Origin: Macrocystis pyrifera
Lineage: Eukaryota; Sar; Phaeophyceae; Laminariales; Laminariaceae
Direction: 5' to 3'
Length of the DNA: 64,000 bases
Assembly (NCBI GenBank): GCA_031763025.1
Contig: JASSKH010000015.1
Location: forward strand, 11,450,774-11,514,773
Below are positions 22,817 to 36,700 of the stretch, piece after piece (within the stretch, counting starts at the first letter, position 1; each line of letters opens with the position of its first letter). The notes under the pieces are model-generated. The model ran no database searches and was not told where the DNA came from. It saw only the letters and a list, made by a program, of their open reading frames with translations. A program made the position numbers and the translations under genes.

Positions 22817-25617
22817 AACATACTATTGCTGTAGGTGTGTGTATGAACGTACTACCAGGCGCATATATATAGAACTACTTACTTAGATCTCGATCTCTGA
22901 GCGTGCTCGGTTGGTACATCCCTGGCCTCTCAGAGCTCCCACCTGGAAAACGCCTCCTTTTGTTACTTGCCGGACCCTTCCGGCGGGTCTTTGTTTTCTT
23001 AACTTCTCGTCGTACTTTCAGTCGTTCTTTCCTTTTTTCTTCTTTTGGTTTCGTGTGCGTGCGTGTATATGTAATACATATACCTGGTACTTGCTGCAGG
23101 GCATCGTTCAGTTGGTCGCGCCAAGCCCTTCTTTTGGCCCTTGACCCTTTCGGGGAAAACTGTGTCTCCCGCCGTGGATAAGACGGAAACGTTCTAGTAA
23201 GAGAGGCGTTTTCGGCCTGTACCGTACCACACCTCTCTCTCCCCTACTGTTAACTCTTGTAACGCTGCAGTCCCGTTTTGGGGATAAACCAGTCAAATTC
23301 CAAGTAGTTTGTCCCCACAATCGAGGCTGCGGTCCTGAAAGGGTTGACATATATACTCGTTTATGAGTGAAGGGGAGTGGTGGATTGGTTGGAAAAGCTC
23401 ACCCTTTTGCTGCCTGCGCTTTTCCGTTTCCGTTTTCCGTTTCCGTTTCCGTTTTCGTTTTCGTTTTCGTTTTCGCTTTTTTTTTTTTCTTCTTTGTTGA
23501 GGACTGTCTCGTCAGACAGAGTATCTATGTGTGGATAGAGCGTCTGCTACTGCTGTAGACCGTAACCTGTCACGATCTAGATCATCTGTTAGATCCTAAC
23601 CTGCCGCTGTGAGGCGCTGGACATGATCTGTTTGGTACGTAAACAACCCAGGAAAACGTGACCTAAATCATGCAAGTTATACGGCTCCTACCCGACCACA
23701 TGAGCTCGACCATACAGATCATGCAGATCAGGAGCCTATCTGCCTTGCAACCTTCAGAGCATCAACTGGGAATCGATGACCTCCCCGAGGTGTGGAACTA
23801 TGCCTCTAGCCAATCAAGAGCGTCCGTTTTTTTTTTTTTTTTTTTTTTTTTTCGTTGTGTTGCTCTTCATAGCGCCGCCCACTAACCCCACCCACCCTGC
23901 ACGTCCATTTTTTTTTGCTTGATTTTCGCGGCAGACCCTGTGTTGACAACGTACATCTTGCTTTGGGGATCGATCCGAGAACCGTTCACGAAGAAAATGC
24001 TCGGGGACAACGATTACCTCTTGTCTTTCACCAAGGGCTTCTCCGAATTGCCGTCGCCTGCGCAGGTACCGTTTGCTGGTGCCGACTGTTTGTTTGTTTT
24101 CGAACGACCCACAACATATATATATGCTGATGGCCCGGGTTTTATAACTGCAGTTTAGGACGGATCTGTTCGGTTCGAAACATGGCCGGTCCGGCTTTGG
24201 AGCGGAGAGGCCCATCCCAATCCCTAGTTTTTATGTACTCATAGGGTGGTTTAGTTTCGATTTTCAACGTTTACTTTCCGGGACTATGAATTGTCCCATA
24301 CACCTGGACCAGTCGCCAACTTCATACCGTATACCACGGAACAAAGCACCCCGCCTCCCTAGACAACACACCCCGATGCGAGGGCCTATGGTCATACGAC
24401 TACGGGCATGCATGGTATCGAGTACCCCCGCCAACGCCCCCCACATGAGCTGTGACATGAAGGAGTTTGGTACACTAGTTAGCAGCGAGAACACAATCGC
24501 TATGGTAGGTGATACGGTATATGGTGGCCATAGGCGGCGAAACAGGAAGGGGATAACGTTGGCAACAATTTTCTACCTGGTATGTATTACATGGAAACGA
24601 TGCAATGGGCGCCCAGACGTTGGAGGTGTCTCTATTAGGTGTAGGAACGGTGCTCCGTCTCGAAAGGGATGCGTGGTCAATGGTCAAACGACTCAACAAA
24701 TGAGTACGCCCCCCCCCCCCCCCCCGCCCCCCCCCCCCCCCCCCCCCCCGAACCCCGCACACGGTACTCCCATTGCTGTCTCTGGAAGTGGCTAGACCGG
24801 AAATTGAATTAATTCATCGAATCTGTCATCCATGCACAAGTCCGCCTCTAAACCGCTTCTTAGTAGGATGCAGCTCACCATGCATGCGACTCGCCGGACA
24901 CCTCGAGTTTCGCTTCGCGCTTGGTGCAAGCAATGTCTGCCTGGTCGGGGAAAACCCGACATGCTCCGTCCCTGCATTGTAGGGATGCGATGGTCTACGA
25001 TCATACGACTACGGCCATGCATGAGACCAAGTACATCTCTCCTATCGAGTACACCTCCCCCCACACACACACACATGAACGCACCCGGTGATACATTTAG
25101 ACCGTCAATTTATCACCGGGGGTGCGTTGGATAACATACCCCCTACGGAGACGGTGCGGCTTGAAACAGGGTCGAGCTCCAAAATTTGCACCACGACCTG
25201 GTGGATGCCGTTCGCCCACAGCACTGCTACTACTCCTTCTACCGTGCCCTACGCCCCAACCACCGGCACCGGTAAATAGGTTCATGACCAACCACGGGAT
25301 TTTGCCGCGTGCCACTGTAGCGCTATATCTCGAAAACAAACCGGTGCGCGATGCCACGGTGTATTGTCGTGCGGGGCGTCGGCTAGAAACAGAGGTCTCG
25401 CATGATTGTGTCGGCAGTTTTGTTTGTTTGTTTCAGAGGAGCAAGGGCCTCTGAGAGGTGCGCGATCGTCGAGAGTTTTGGCACCATTGAATCCCTATCG
25501 TGATACCTGTAACCAGAGCAGGCGGGTATTTACTGTAGGGCTCCGGCGCCTGATCCGTGAAGCCCAACGTGAACTGGAAGGCGTGTTGCACTCACGAGTC
25601 GCAGGCGTGTATCATAG

Positions 25618-25659
<42 letters not shown>

Positions 25660-27680
25660 ATATATATTATTATATATGGGTTGGGTTGGCGTCGGTTGGC
25701 AACTACGCTGTAAAACATGCCGCACAAGGGGGATGATCATATCACGTAGTGTGCATATGGTGAGGCACCCACGAGGCAGTTACATAGTAACCCCAGTGCT
25801 GTCTCTGGAACTTGCCACACCAGAAATTAAATCAATTCATTGACGCTGTCATCCATACGCAAGAAAATCCGCCTCAAAAGCGGTTCTTAGTAGGATGCAG
25901 CTCGCCCTTTACACGACTCGCCCAACACCTCACGGCGCTTCGCGCTTGGTGCAAGCAATGTCTGCCTGGTCGGTGGAAACCCGACGTGCTCCGTCCCGGC
26001 ATTGTAGGGATGCGAGGGTCTATGGTCATACGACTACCGCCATGCATGATAATGAGTACACCCCCCCTCCCCCCCCCCCACAGCCCCGCCCCCCCCCCCC
26101 GAGAGCCGCTGGAGGCAAACAAATGCCACAATTGCGTTAATGAACGCCCGAAAACCACCCAACCAAGTGTGTCGAGACATTTCAAAACTGTTTTCGACCT
26201 TGAGCGAAAGCGAAAAAGGTGCAAAAGGCGCCTCAATACCCTTTCCCGCCTCCGGCGGGAAGGATATGCCCCAACACGTTTTTCGCCTGCTGTGAAAAAA
26301 AGTTGGGCAGAGCGAAACCTCGTTTTGCGCTGCACGCAACATGCCTGCCGACGCCTGTTGCACCAAACAGCAGTTCATTCCCACCCCAAAGTTGCGCCGG
26401 CGCGCAAGAGCTACTTCATGCCCTACCGGTAACCCAGTTCTGCGGCATTGCAGCAAGGCGGGGATATTTTCTGTCATCCCCGGTTTTGAGGTGTAGGCCT
26501 TAACATCACCGGCAGTATTGCGTGGGAATGGAAAAAAAAAAGCAAAAGATGGTTTCAGACCGGAGCCTCTCACATGTTAGCACACCCCTTTTTTTTTATC
26601 ACAAACCCGTTGTTGCCGGTATCACCCCCCTTCGTTGTCGACCCCCTTTTGCTATCACACCCCCTTGTCATCACGCAGTGGCCGCAGTCAGGCCGAGGTC
26701 TATCGAACACTACTTAGCAAGCATTGCTGCCGTTAGGAAACCCCCTTGCTATCACCCCCCCCCCCCCCCCCGTTCCCACACCCCCTGGCTGCGGGGCTCC
26801 CGTGCACGTTGCCTATCACCGGGGATGCTGTAGATAGCACCCCCCCTCCCACAATAGCACACCCGGTGATAACATCTTTAAAAGGCCAAAAGGCCGTCAC
26901 CAGGTTGTGCTTTCTTCTGTTATACGGTACACTGCACGATGGCCACTGATGTTCGTAGTTCCGAAATATGCCCCCTCCTCTGTTGGGGCGCAGCGGCCAG
27001 ACCTATCCCCTAGTTTTTTGTTTGTTTTTTTTTTTCTGTAGCTTTTGCTCTGGCTCCATCTTTTGCAGGTACTTGTGCTGTGCATGGGGTTCGTTGCCGC
27101 CAAAATTGCGTGTGTTTTTTGTTGATGACTTATGTTGTAACAACGTTTTCGATTATCTGTTGATGTCGATTATCTGCTGATATCGCGACATGCTTGCTTT
27201 TTTGTTCAAGCCTTTTGCTGCGAGGCCAATTGCTGATCTCAAATTGTCGTCAAGAGTTTAAGATTTTGATTTTGATTTGTTAACCCTTTTGGTACCGCAG
27301 TCCCGTTTTGGGGACAAATCACTTGGAATTAGACTGGTTTGTCCCCAAATCGGGACTGCGGTACTAAGGGGGTTAACTTTGAAATTTGGTTTTGAGATTT
27401 GAAAGTGAGGTCTGAATTTGACAAGTGAAAGCGATGTTGAGATTTGAAGTTGTGTTTTGGTATTGGTCGTAGCTGGTTTGTTCTACAGCATTTCGCATGA
27501 AGGATTGGTTATCACGCGAACTGCTGTTTTTTTTTAGCCGCTTTTGATGTGGAGTTGTGTTGACGATTTGTTCCCTTCTGTAATTTTCTGATCTGTTTCG
27601 AAGCTTTCTTTTGGGGGGGACGCCGAATATTTGCTCACTTGCTCGGTTCCTAGAGCTTTGCTGTTGCTTTTCCGCCAACG

Positions 27681-27711
<31 letters not shown>

Positions 27712-30700
27712 GTTGCACATCTTTATCGTGTTAACTGTTTTTCGTTTCAATGTCTTCGTTGACACGCCAGTAACTTTTTTTTTTGTTGACATTCAATCAA
27801 AATAGACTCATCAAACTATTACGGGGGTATATAGTTAACAGGACCTATGGCATACATAAAATCCTACATATTTAGGTATTTTTACTAACAATATTTGGTC
27901 CTGTTTACTATGGTCCCCCGTAATACAAAAAATACACACCTCTCAGCTGTGATATCGAGAAGTTCGTCAACACTCAATCTATGCAAGATTTGTGTGTTAC
28001 CTCGACCGCGCGTGGTTCGTGTGGGTTGTGTGTTTTCTCATGAAGGACACACCGTAGGTCGGTGGCTCTCCCGGGTGATCGCACCGGGGTTAGCAGGAGC
28101 ATTTCACGAAAGACGATGAGCCTACATTTCGTCTGCGCCTGCACAACTGCAGCGAACAAACGCTTGACATGCCTCGAAAGTATTTCTACAAGAAAGCAGG
28201 AAAGAACGTCAGCTGAGATCCTCAACCTTTCGGTGGACACTCGTGCGACATCCGGTACTTGGGGTCGTCGTGTTGCCCTGTCTCTATCGCTGATCCCACC
28301 TGCGTTGTTGCGGCCCCTCTCGCTTTTCGCCAGTTGCCTCATTTACGTCTCACTCGCTTTTGACATCGCCCCTAAAACCAACCCGTTTTGGGGACAAAAT
28401 TACGTTTTTTAGGACTGCAGGTCCCTTCCTTGTAGGGACAAACCAGTCAAATTCTAAGCGTTTTGTCCCCAAGACGGGACTTTGCGGTTCTAAATGGGTC
28501 AATATATATTTTTCGTTTATTGAGACCGGTTTCTGGATCCCCATAAACCTAAAAAAAAAAAAAAAAAAAAAACGTGCTGGTATGCGTGTTTCTGCCCCCG
28601 TTTCGCGAAGTAGTGGGGTTCGTGAATCCAGACGAGTGTTCCTCATGATCGACAGCGGTTCTTGATTTTTTTTTTTATTGTCTTTATTTACTCCTCCGGC
28701 GGAGCGGTAAACGTTATAGGGTTTACGCCGTCTTTGAGCGGTTTGTCCCCAAAACGGAGGCTGGATTAAGCCGCCCGCCCTGAAAGCGTTACACTCACCA
28801 CACACACATTGAAAAACGTACAGCAGTATGTGTCAATTTGAAGGCTTGGTTGCAGCCCCTAAATAGAAAAGCCTTCGTATTAATGTTAATAGTACAAACC
28901 CCTATCGGGTATGTTGGGAACCTCCCCTATTTTTGCCGACTATCCCCTGGAGATAGCAGTGATCCGTCCTCTTGCCTTGAGGTCCATGCGGGGCCGGTTG
29001 TCGTTGTGCTGTTCTTGGACTCGCTCGATTTTGCTGTTCTGGAATAGAGGCAGGTTCTCTCTCGAACCCGCGGTTAGCGCGCATGGTTGAAACAGCATCG
29101 TGTTCGGATGGGCGGTGCCATTGCAATTTCTGGGTGCAGGGAGAACGTCGAACAAGGACTCTTTCGACGGGCTACGGCAGGCAGCATACGGCTAACACGT
29201 GTTTTCTCTCGCCTTTCTGCAAGGGTCTAATTGCGAGCCAGCAGGATTTCACGGGTGAAGCACTACTACGGGTATAGCGGCCATAGTAAATAGGACCAAA
29301 TACTGTTAGTAAAAATAAGGGAAATATATAGGTTTTGGTGTGTACCGTAGGTCCTATTTACTACGGTCCTCCGGAGTAGTCGGTGGGTGCCGTTATCCAA
29401 CTATCTGACTTTAGTGGACTGGTCGGCTGGTGAAGCCAGCTGAGGGCCAGGCGACTTGCCGACTTGAATCAGGGGAGAGGCGGGAGAGCCGAAATTAGCC
29501 CCCGCTTCCTGCCGAGGGGGCTCCCACCCGATTTTTTTTTAAAGGAATAATCTCGCGATCAACAATCCTTCCTGGAAGTATGGAAACACAGTAAGTCGGA
29601 TAGTCGGCTCTTCAGAGGAACGGCTATTACGGGGGGCCATAGTAAACAGGACCTACGGTAAATACAAAAACCTACATATTTCCCTATTTTTACTAACAAT
29701 ATTTGGTCCCGTTTACTATGGTCCCCCGTATTACGATTAGTCCTACTGGTAACTAGTTGGTGGCTTCGCCCTTTTAGAGCTGCAGTCCGGCTTTGGGGAC
29801 ACAAAACTTGAAAAAGTGACCGCTTTGTCACCAAAACGGGACTGCACTCCTGTTACGGGGGTCCATAGTTAACGGGACCAAATTTTGTTAGTAAAAATAG
29901 GCTAATATATAGGTTTTTATGTACACCATAGGTCCTGTTAACTATGGACCCCCGTAATAGAAGTAGGGCTGAGTCGTCCCGACTGATAGCTCCACTGATT
30001 GCTCATTGAGTACGTGACGCTTGACATCGCTTTGGTTTTTACTTTTTGTGTGTGTGTGTGTGTTTTGTTTTGCTGGTCGGGACAAGCGCGGGGTTTTCCA
30101 CGCTGAAAAATGGCGGTGCCACAAGGGCAGCACGGACGAGCAATAGTCGGGAACGTTATGAATCGTCTGCTTCGAAGTGCACGGCGACTTTTTTTTTTTG
30201 CCGTGCTCAATGCTTCCGAAACGTTCCTTGCTCTTCAAAAATGCCTTGTGTTACGTGACGGTTTCCTATTTGTTTGTTTATTTTGTTTTGTTTGTTTTTT
30301 TCGTGTGGTGGTTGCGGCCGTTGCGCGTGCAAAACAAACCGGAAACAGCTCAAGGCCAGCCTGGCGGAACAGCTGTCCGTGGACCAGCTGAGGATCGAGT
30401 TCAGGCGCTACATTGAGACCAAAGTGGCGCAAGAGCTGGTGGACTTTTACCTCGACTCGCTCGACAGGGAGGAGGTTAAGGACTTCTTCGAGCGACAGGT
30501 GCGGCGCTTGGTCCATCAGGGGGAATCTACAGCAGGCTTTATGGTTTTCCCAAATTGACAGGTAGCGTAAGGATTTTCTGTCGTCACCGGTATATCCGTA
30601 TTGCACACAAAAGTCTGTAAACCATTTTTTCGGAGAGGTGCTACGACGGGAGACTATAGTAAATAGGACCAAATATTGTGAGTAAAAATAGGTAAAACAC

Positions 30701-33700
30701 ACAGGTTTTGTGTGTGCCATAGGTCCTATTTACTATGGCCCTCCGTAATAGAGCGGTGACGCTTGATACGATAGAGGAAGTGCGTGTCGGCCCCAAAAAA
30801 GTTCCTGAATGACGGGGCTCCTTAAAACCCAAAATCGTCGGAATAATGCGATTTTTGTTTTGCGATTTTTTTTTTTTTTTGTGTGTCCCCATGCCATGGG
30901 GAGATTATTGATCAACCATTGCGTTTTTGGGTTCCTTAATTCCTTAGAGGACCGCAATCCCGTTTTGAGTACAAACTATTACGGGGGTCCATAGTTAATA
31001 GGACCTATGGTATACATAAAAACCTATATAGTTACCTATTTTTTTTCTAACAGTATTTGGTCCTATTCACTATGGTCCCCCGTAATATTTGAATTTTTGA
31101 GTGGTTTGTCCCCAAACCGGGACGGCTTTTCTGAAAGGGGTACTGGTTTTGAGCTCCTCTATTTACGGAGGCCATAGTAAATAGGACCTACGGTACACAC
31201 AAAAAAAAAAAACCTGTACATTTTGCCCTATGTTTACCTACATGATTAGGTTTTGTTCACTATGGTCCCCCATAAATAACGGGGAGCCTGAAAAGGACAA
31301 AGGTGCACCTCTAAAATATTGATGGTAACTGTAGCATGCGTTGGGTGTCCAGAGGACGGAAAAACCATCTGCTTTACAGGTGCGGTAATATATATATTCA
31401 CCGTCTCTGTAGCGCGGAATACTTTTATCGCTGCGAACCATGGGGATGGTGACGAAACCGTTGTGCTTTTTAACGTTTTTTTTTTTGTCGTTTGCGGTTA
31501 GATTAAGTTGTGTTTTGTTTGTGTTTGTGTTTGTGTTTGTGTTTGTGGCATTTTTTTTTTTTTTTTTTTTTTTTTTCATCCTCCGGCGGATTGGTAAAAA
31601 TAAAGCTTAAGCTCACCACACTTCCACGTTCCAATTTCGTGTCGTGTGTCGATTTAGCCCATAGCTCCCGTTGCAACAGCAGAGCAGGCTGCTGTTACCA
31701 CTGGCGCTTGGACACGTTGAACGGACCTGACTGGCCCCCGAGAGAGGCAGGTACGGTGGAGATAGCCACCCGGCAAGTGTTACTTTTTGTGTGCGTTTTC
31801 TTTTCCGCCTTGCCTTTTCGTTGACGTCTATTTTTTTTGTGCTCCTGTGTTCCGTGTGGGTGTTTCGTTTGAGATTTGTCTGGGTTGTATCTTGTGTTTG
31901 TACGTGCTTGTTGTTCGTGCTTATCACGGGCGTTGTGCTGCCGTTTCACGTCTTGCAGGCTGTGACAATGCGTATAGTTCAGCGGTACATCGCGGAGGGC
32001 GCTCCTGACCAGGTGGGCCAACGTTGCAACAAAGTTTAGTACCAGTACTATTACGGGTGAACATAGTAAATAGGACCACATATGGTTAATAAAAATGGGG
32101 AAATGTATAGGTTTTTGTGTGTACCGCAGGTTCTATTTACTATGGTCCCCCGTAATACAACAGCAGTACCAGTATCAGTATCCGCGTGTATCAGTACCAG
32201 TACAGGATCAGTATCCTTATCAGTGCCACTATCAGCGCCAGTACCAGTACCAATACCGGTACCAGTATCAGTACCAGTACGAGTACCAGTATCAGCGCCA
32301 GTACCAGTATCAACCCAGTACCAGTTACCAGTACCAGTACCATATCAGTACCAGTATTATACCGCGCAGTAGTACCAGTGCCGTGCTTTGGGCATGGCGT
32401 ACTGGGCAGAACTCGACGGCATTTGTTCAGCATTGGGCGTGCGGTGCTCTCTGAAGTACTGGATCGTGATCGGCATTCCGGCCACATCCTACTCTGATCT
32501 GAGCCACCTGGTACGTGATACAAATTAAAGTTGCCTTTGGTCCTGTGTAGGTGTTTTTGCCTGGGAGGTTTAGGTTTCACACCAAAAAATGTAATTGTTT
32601 CGGGATGTTGCCGCCAGACCCCCCCCCACCGTCTCAGATATTATATATGGGTTGGGTTGGCGTCAGTTGGCAACGACACTGTAAAAACTGCCGCTCACTA
32701 CTTGAGCTGCTGCAGACCACCAGGGTGCCGTGCTTTTGGTTTTGTTTTGTTTTTTGGCGGGGTCAGTTACATCGGGTGGTCGAGTTATATAATTCGTGCG
32801 GGGTGGCGGACCTCTACGACGCTCGAGGGGAATTGTCGTATCGCGTAGTGTTTACGGTGAGACACCCACGAGGCAGTTACATAGTGCTCCTACTGCTGTC
32901 TCTGGAAGTGGCCACACCGGAAAGTAAACTAACTCATTTGAAGCTGTCATCCATATGCGAGTCCGCCTCACAAGCGGTTCTTAGCAGGATGCAGCTCACC
33001 CTTACATACGGCTCGCCGTACAAACACCTCACGGCGCTTCGCGCTTGGTGCAAGCAATGTCTGCCTGGTCGGTGAAAACCCGAAGTGCTCCGTCCCGGCA
33101 TTGTAGGGATGCGAGGGTCCGTGGTAGTATGATTACGGCCATGCATGACATCGGGTACTCCCCCCCCCAACCCCTATATTATAAACCTGGTATATATAGG
33201 TTGGGTTGGCGTCGGTTGGCGACGGCGCTGTAAAACACGCTTCTCACTGCGTGAGCTAGACAGCCGGGGCACCGTTTTTTTTTTTTTTTTTTTTTTTGCG
33301 GTTACCACGGCTGGCGGTCAAGTTATAGATCATTTTTGTGCGGGGAGAACCTTTGGTCCGCACAAGGGGGATGATGGTATCACGTAGTGGGTATATTATA
33401 TGGTGAGGCACCCACGAGGCAGTTACATAGTAACCCCATTGCTGTCTCTGGAAGTAGCCACACAAGAAATTAAATCAGTTCATTGATGTTGTCATCCATA
33501 CGCAAGAAAATCCGCCTCAAAAGCGGTTCTTAGTAGGATGCAGCTCACCCTTTACACGACTCGCCCAACACCTCACGGCGCTTCGCGCTTGGTGCAAGCA
33601 CTGTCTGCCTTGTCGGTGAAAACCCGACGTGCTCCGTCCCGGCATCGCAGGGATGCGAGGGCCTATGGTTATACCACTCCGGCCATGCATGATAATGAGT

Positions 33701-36700
33701 ACACCCCCCCCCCCCTCCTCCCCCCAATAATCACGCCATTTACGTAAACTGCACCCTCCCTCCGACATTAACGCGTTCCATCTTGAAACCTTTTTTTACT
33801 CGGAATAAACATCACACCGCTTTCTAGGTGAACATCTCAGAATATTGCCGGGAAGCGGTCCTGGCCACGGACGTAACTGCCTACGACATATTCGACGGCG
33901 CTCGATCGGAGGTTTTGGACGTCATGGAGGCGAGTTCAATGCAACTATATCGAATCCGATCCGGCTGCGATGGCTTGTCGGCGGGGGGGGGGGGAGGAGA
34001 CGTTCCGATTTTTTTTTTCCGTTCCAATCTCCTAAAACAGACCCCTATTTGCCAGGTACCCTTTCGATGGTATTCCGTTATACGGGAAGATTTACCGGAT
34101 AACAAATGGGGCAGTATGGGGCAGGCCCGGCTACTGTAATGCAGGTCGAGCTAGGCGCGTGCAGTTACTTACAGAGATTGACGTCTTGTCTTGTTGCTTC
34201 CCACTTTCCTGGCTCTCAAGAGTGTTTTGAGAGCAAGGGGGGGTTTCATGTATATATATATATATATATATTTTGTTTGGCGCGTTTCATCAGAAACACG
34301 CCTCCTCGACAATATAGGGGAACGGGATCATGAATGCCATGAGACCCCGCTACTACAGTATCACTATTTTTTCATTGTTTGTCGTCGTCCTTCCGTACGC
34401 ATTTTACGTGCTGATGCGGCGTCCGGAGTTGTTGAGCCGGAGCAAGGGAGCTCTTGGCATCTGCATGTCGCCGGTTGCACCAAATCATGGCTCTCTGCCA
34501 TCCCCTGGGTTTCCAAGCGGATATTATTCTGAGTCCGGTTTAGATTTTTGTGGCTGGTCGTCGGGGGGGGGGGGGCATCCTGAGTCCGTCCCCTGGCTTT
34601 TCAAGCGGGCATTCATGATTTACGTGGTAGGTCGTCGGGAGGATGTGCTGAGTCCGTCCCCTAATTTTCCGAGCGGGTATTGGTCCCCTGTATTGCGTGC
34701 GCGGTGTTTTACCGCCTTTATTGCTCTGCACGCGTTGGACAGATCACGACATATCTGTAGATCATACAGATCATACAGATCGTATCGATCCCAACCTGCC
34801 ATTTTGAGGTGCTGTGCAGTACCTGTACGGCGTAAAATTCAACCCGGGGAACGTTTTCTACTGCAGATCGTGCAAACTATACGGCTTCCGCCGGGCAACA
34901 TGAGCTGTAGAGAGATGCTGCAGATCAGGAAGGTACCTCCAGGAAAGATCTATTAGATCATCAATGATCTGTCAATGATTTATCCGATGTGTGTAGTACG
35001 GGGCCAAACTACTCAGCCTTAGACGCGGACTTGTTTTTTTGGGGGTTAGCGCCGTTTTCGTCGGAAAGCTTTTTTTTTTTCCAGATTTTCGATGGTCTTT
35101 TTTTCGCGCAGCTTTTTTTGTTATCTTCCAGATTTTTTTTGCTTTTTTTTTTAAATGTGTGAAATTTAACGTTCCTGAATTTTTTACTTCTGAAGAAACC
35201 AAGACAGAACGCCTCCGTAACGTGATACAAAATTCCAATGTTTGGAAACTCTGGACGAAAAGCTCTCCGATAATAACGGCCCTTCGACTGCAACATGACC
35301 TACTGCCACCAATCGTTTTGCTGCTCGCCCGCACAGCTCAGTAGGTGCTTGATAACACCGCATCTCTTTCGTCGTCGCGGATGCATTACATGCGTCCCCA
35401 GAAAGAAGGCTAGCAGCTTTGAAAGTGCTTCGAGGGTTTTATGCGACTGCTGAAACACTGCCCCGAATCAGTTTTTTGTGGCCATTGCGAAGGCCCAATT
35501 GCTACCTTTGAAACGGTCGAAGTACTTTGTCTAAAAAATTTCAGCTTTTTTTTTTTAATCTTGACGAATTTTCAGTCGGTTTCGTGTGTTTCACGTGACG
35601 CCTGAAGCGTTGCCTTGAAACGGTTTTGAGCGGTCATTGTCACGGCACAATTGCTGCGTTGCGGCGGTTCGCAATGGTTGTTGAAACGTGGTTTCTACCG
35701 CAGAGGTATTGTTCCATAAGTTGGGAGTGTTTTATCTATAACGGCTGAAGAGCTCCTTCGACACGGTTTTGAGTGGCCATTGTAGCGCAGAGTGGCCGAA
35801 TTGGTGCTTTGTCACGGTTTCGAGTGGTTCGTGGAGACGGTTAAAGTGCTTGTCTGAAACGGTTTCTGGTGTTTTCTTTCAGTCAGGGTTTCGTGTGACG
35901 GCTGAAGCGTTGCTCTGAAACGGTTTCGAGTGGTCGTTGTAGCGGCGCAATTGCTACAACGGTTTCGAGGTGTCAATGAAAACGATGAAGTGCTTCTTGG
36001 AAATGTTTTCCAGTCGTTCGTTTTCGATGGCTTCGAATGTTCCATGTATCGGCTGAAGTTCTGCATTGAAACACGGTGACCATTGTAAAAGCCTAAGTGC
36101 TAATCTGCGTCGGGTTTGAGTGGGCACTGAAACCATCTAAGCACTTGTCAGAACCGATTTCTGGTTTTAACTTAGTCGGCTTCGAGTAGTGCATGTAACG
36201 GCTGAAGTGCTGCTTTGAAACAGTTTCGAGCGCTCCCCGTAACGGCCCCCTTGCTGTGGTTGCCTAAGGTTCGAGTGAAACTGCCAAGAGCTGTTCTGAA
36301 ACGGTTCCTAGTGGTAAATGTTCAATAGATTCCGAGTGTTTCGCGTGACAAGTGCTGCTTTGAAACGGTTTTCGAGTGGCCATTCTAACGGCCCAATGGC
36401 TGTATACGTTATTTTGAAGGGTTATTTAAGCTACCAAAACACTTAACCGGGCATACGAAACGGTTTATAGTGTTGGTGTTCAAGCGGCTTCGAGTGCTTC
36501 ATGTCACGTTTAAAGAGCTTCTCTGAGAAGGCTCCCGGCGAAGGTTGTAAGGTTGCAACATCGCTATCGCTACATTGAAATGTTTTCGAACTGTGTGTCT
36601 ATTGGCCAAAGTGCTCCTGTGAAACAGCTTCAGGTAGCCACGACCATATTTGTCATGTGGTCATTTAATTGTCTCTGGGTGGTAATTTAGTATGGTAATT

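Noticed and set aside
22384..22872. 162-residue ORF in intron 5
   Set aside because: Begins inside a MITE and crosses TA microsatellites; no splice or domain support.
32095..32580. Tyr/Gln- and Val/Pro-repeat ORFs
   Set aside because: Six-frame translations of the CAGTAY hexamer array.
34330..34956. 208-residue plus-strand ORF in intron 9
   Set aside because: Spans a 65-bp tandem repeat and a GATC-rich dispersed repeat; the composition follows the repeats and no domain is seen.
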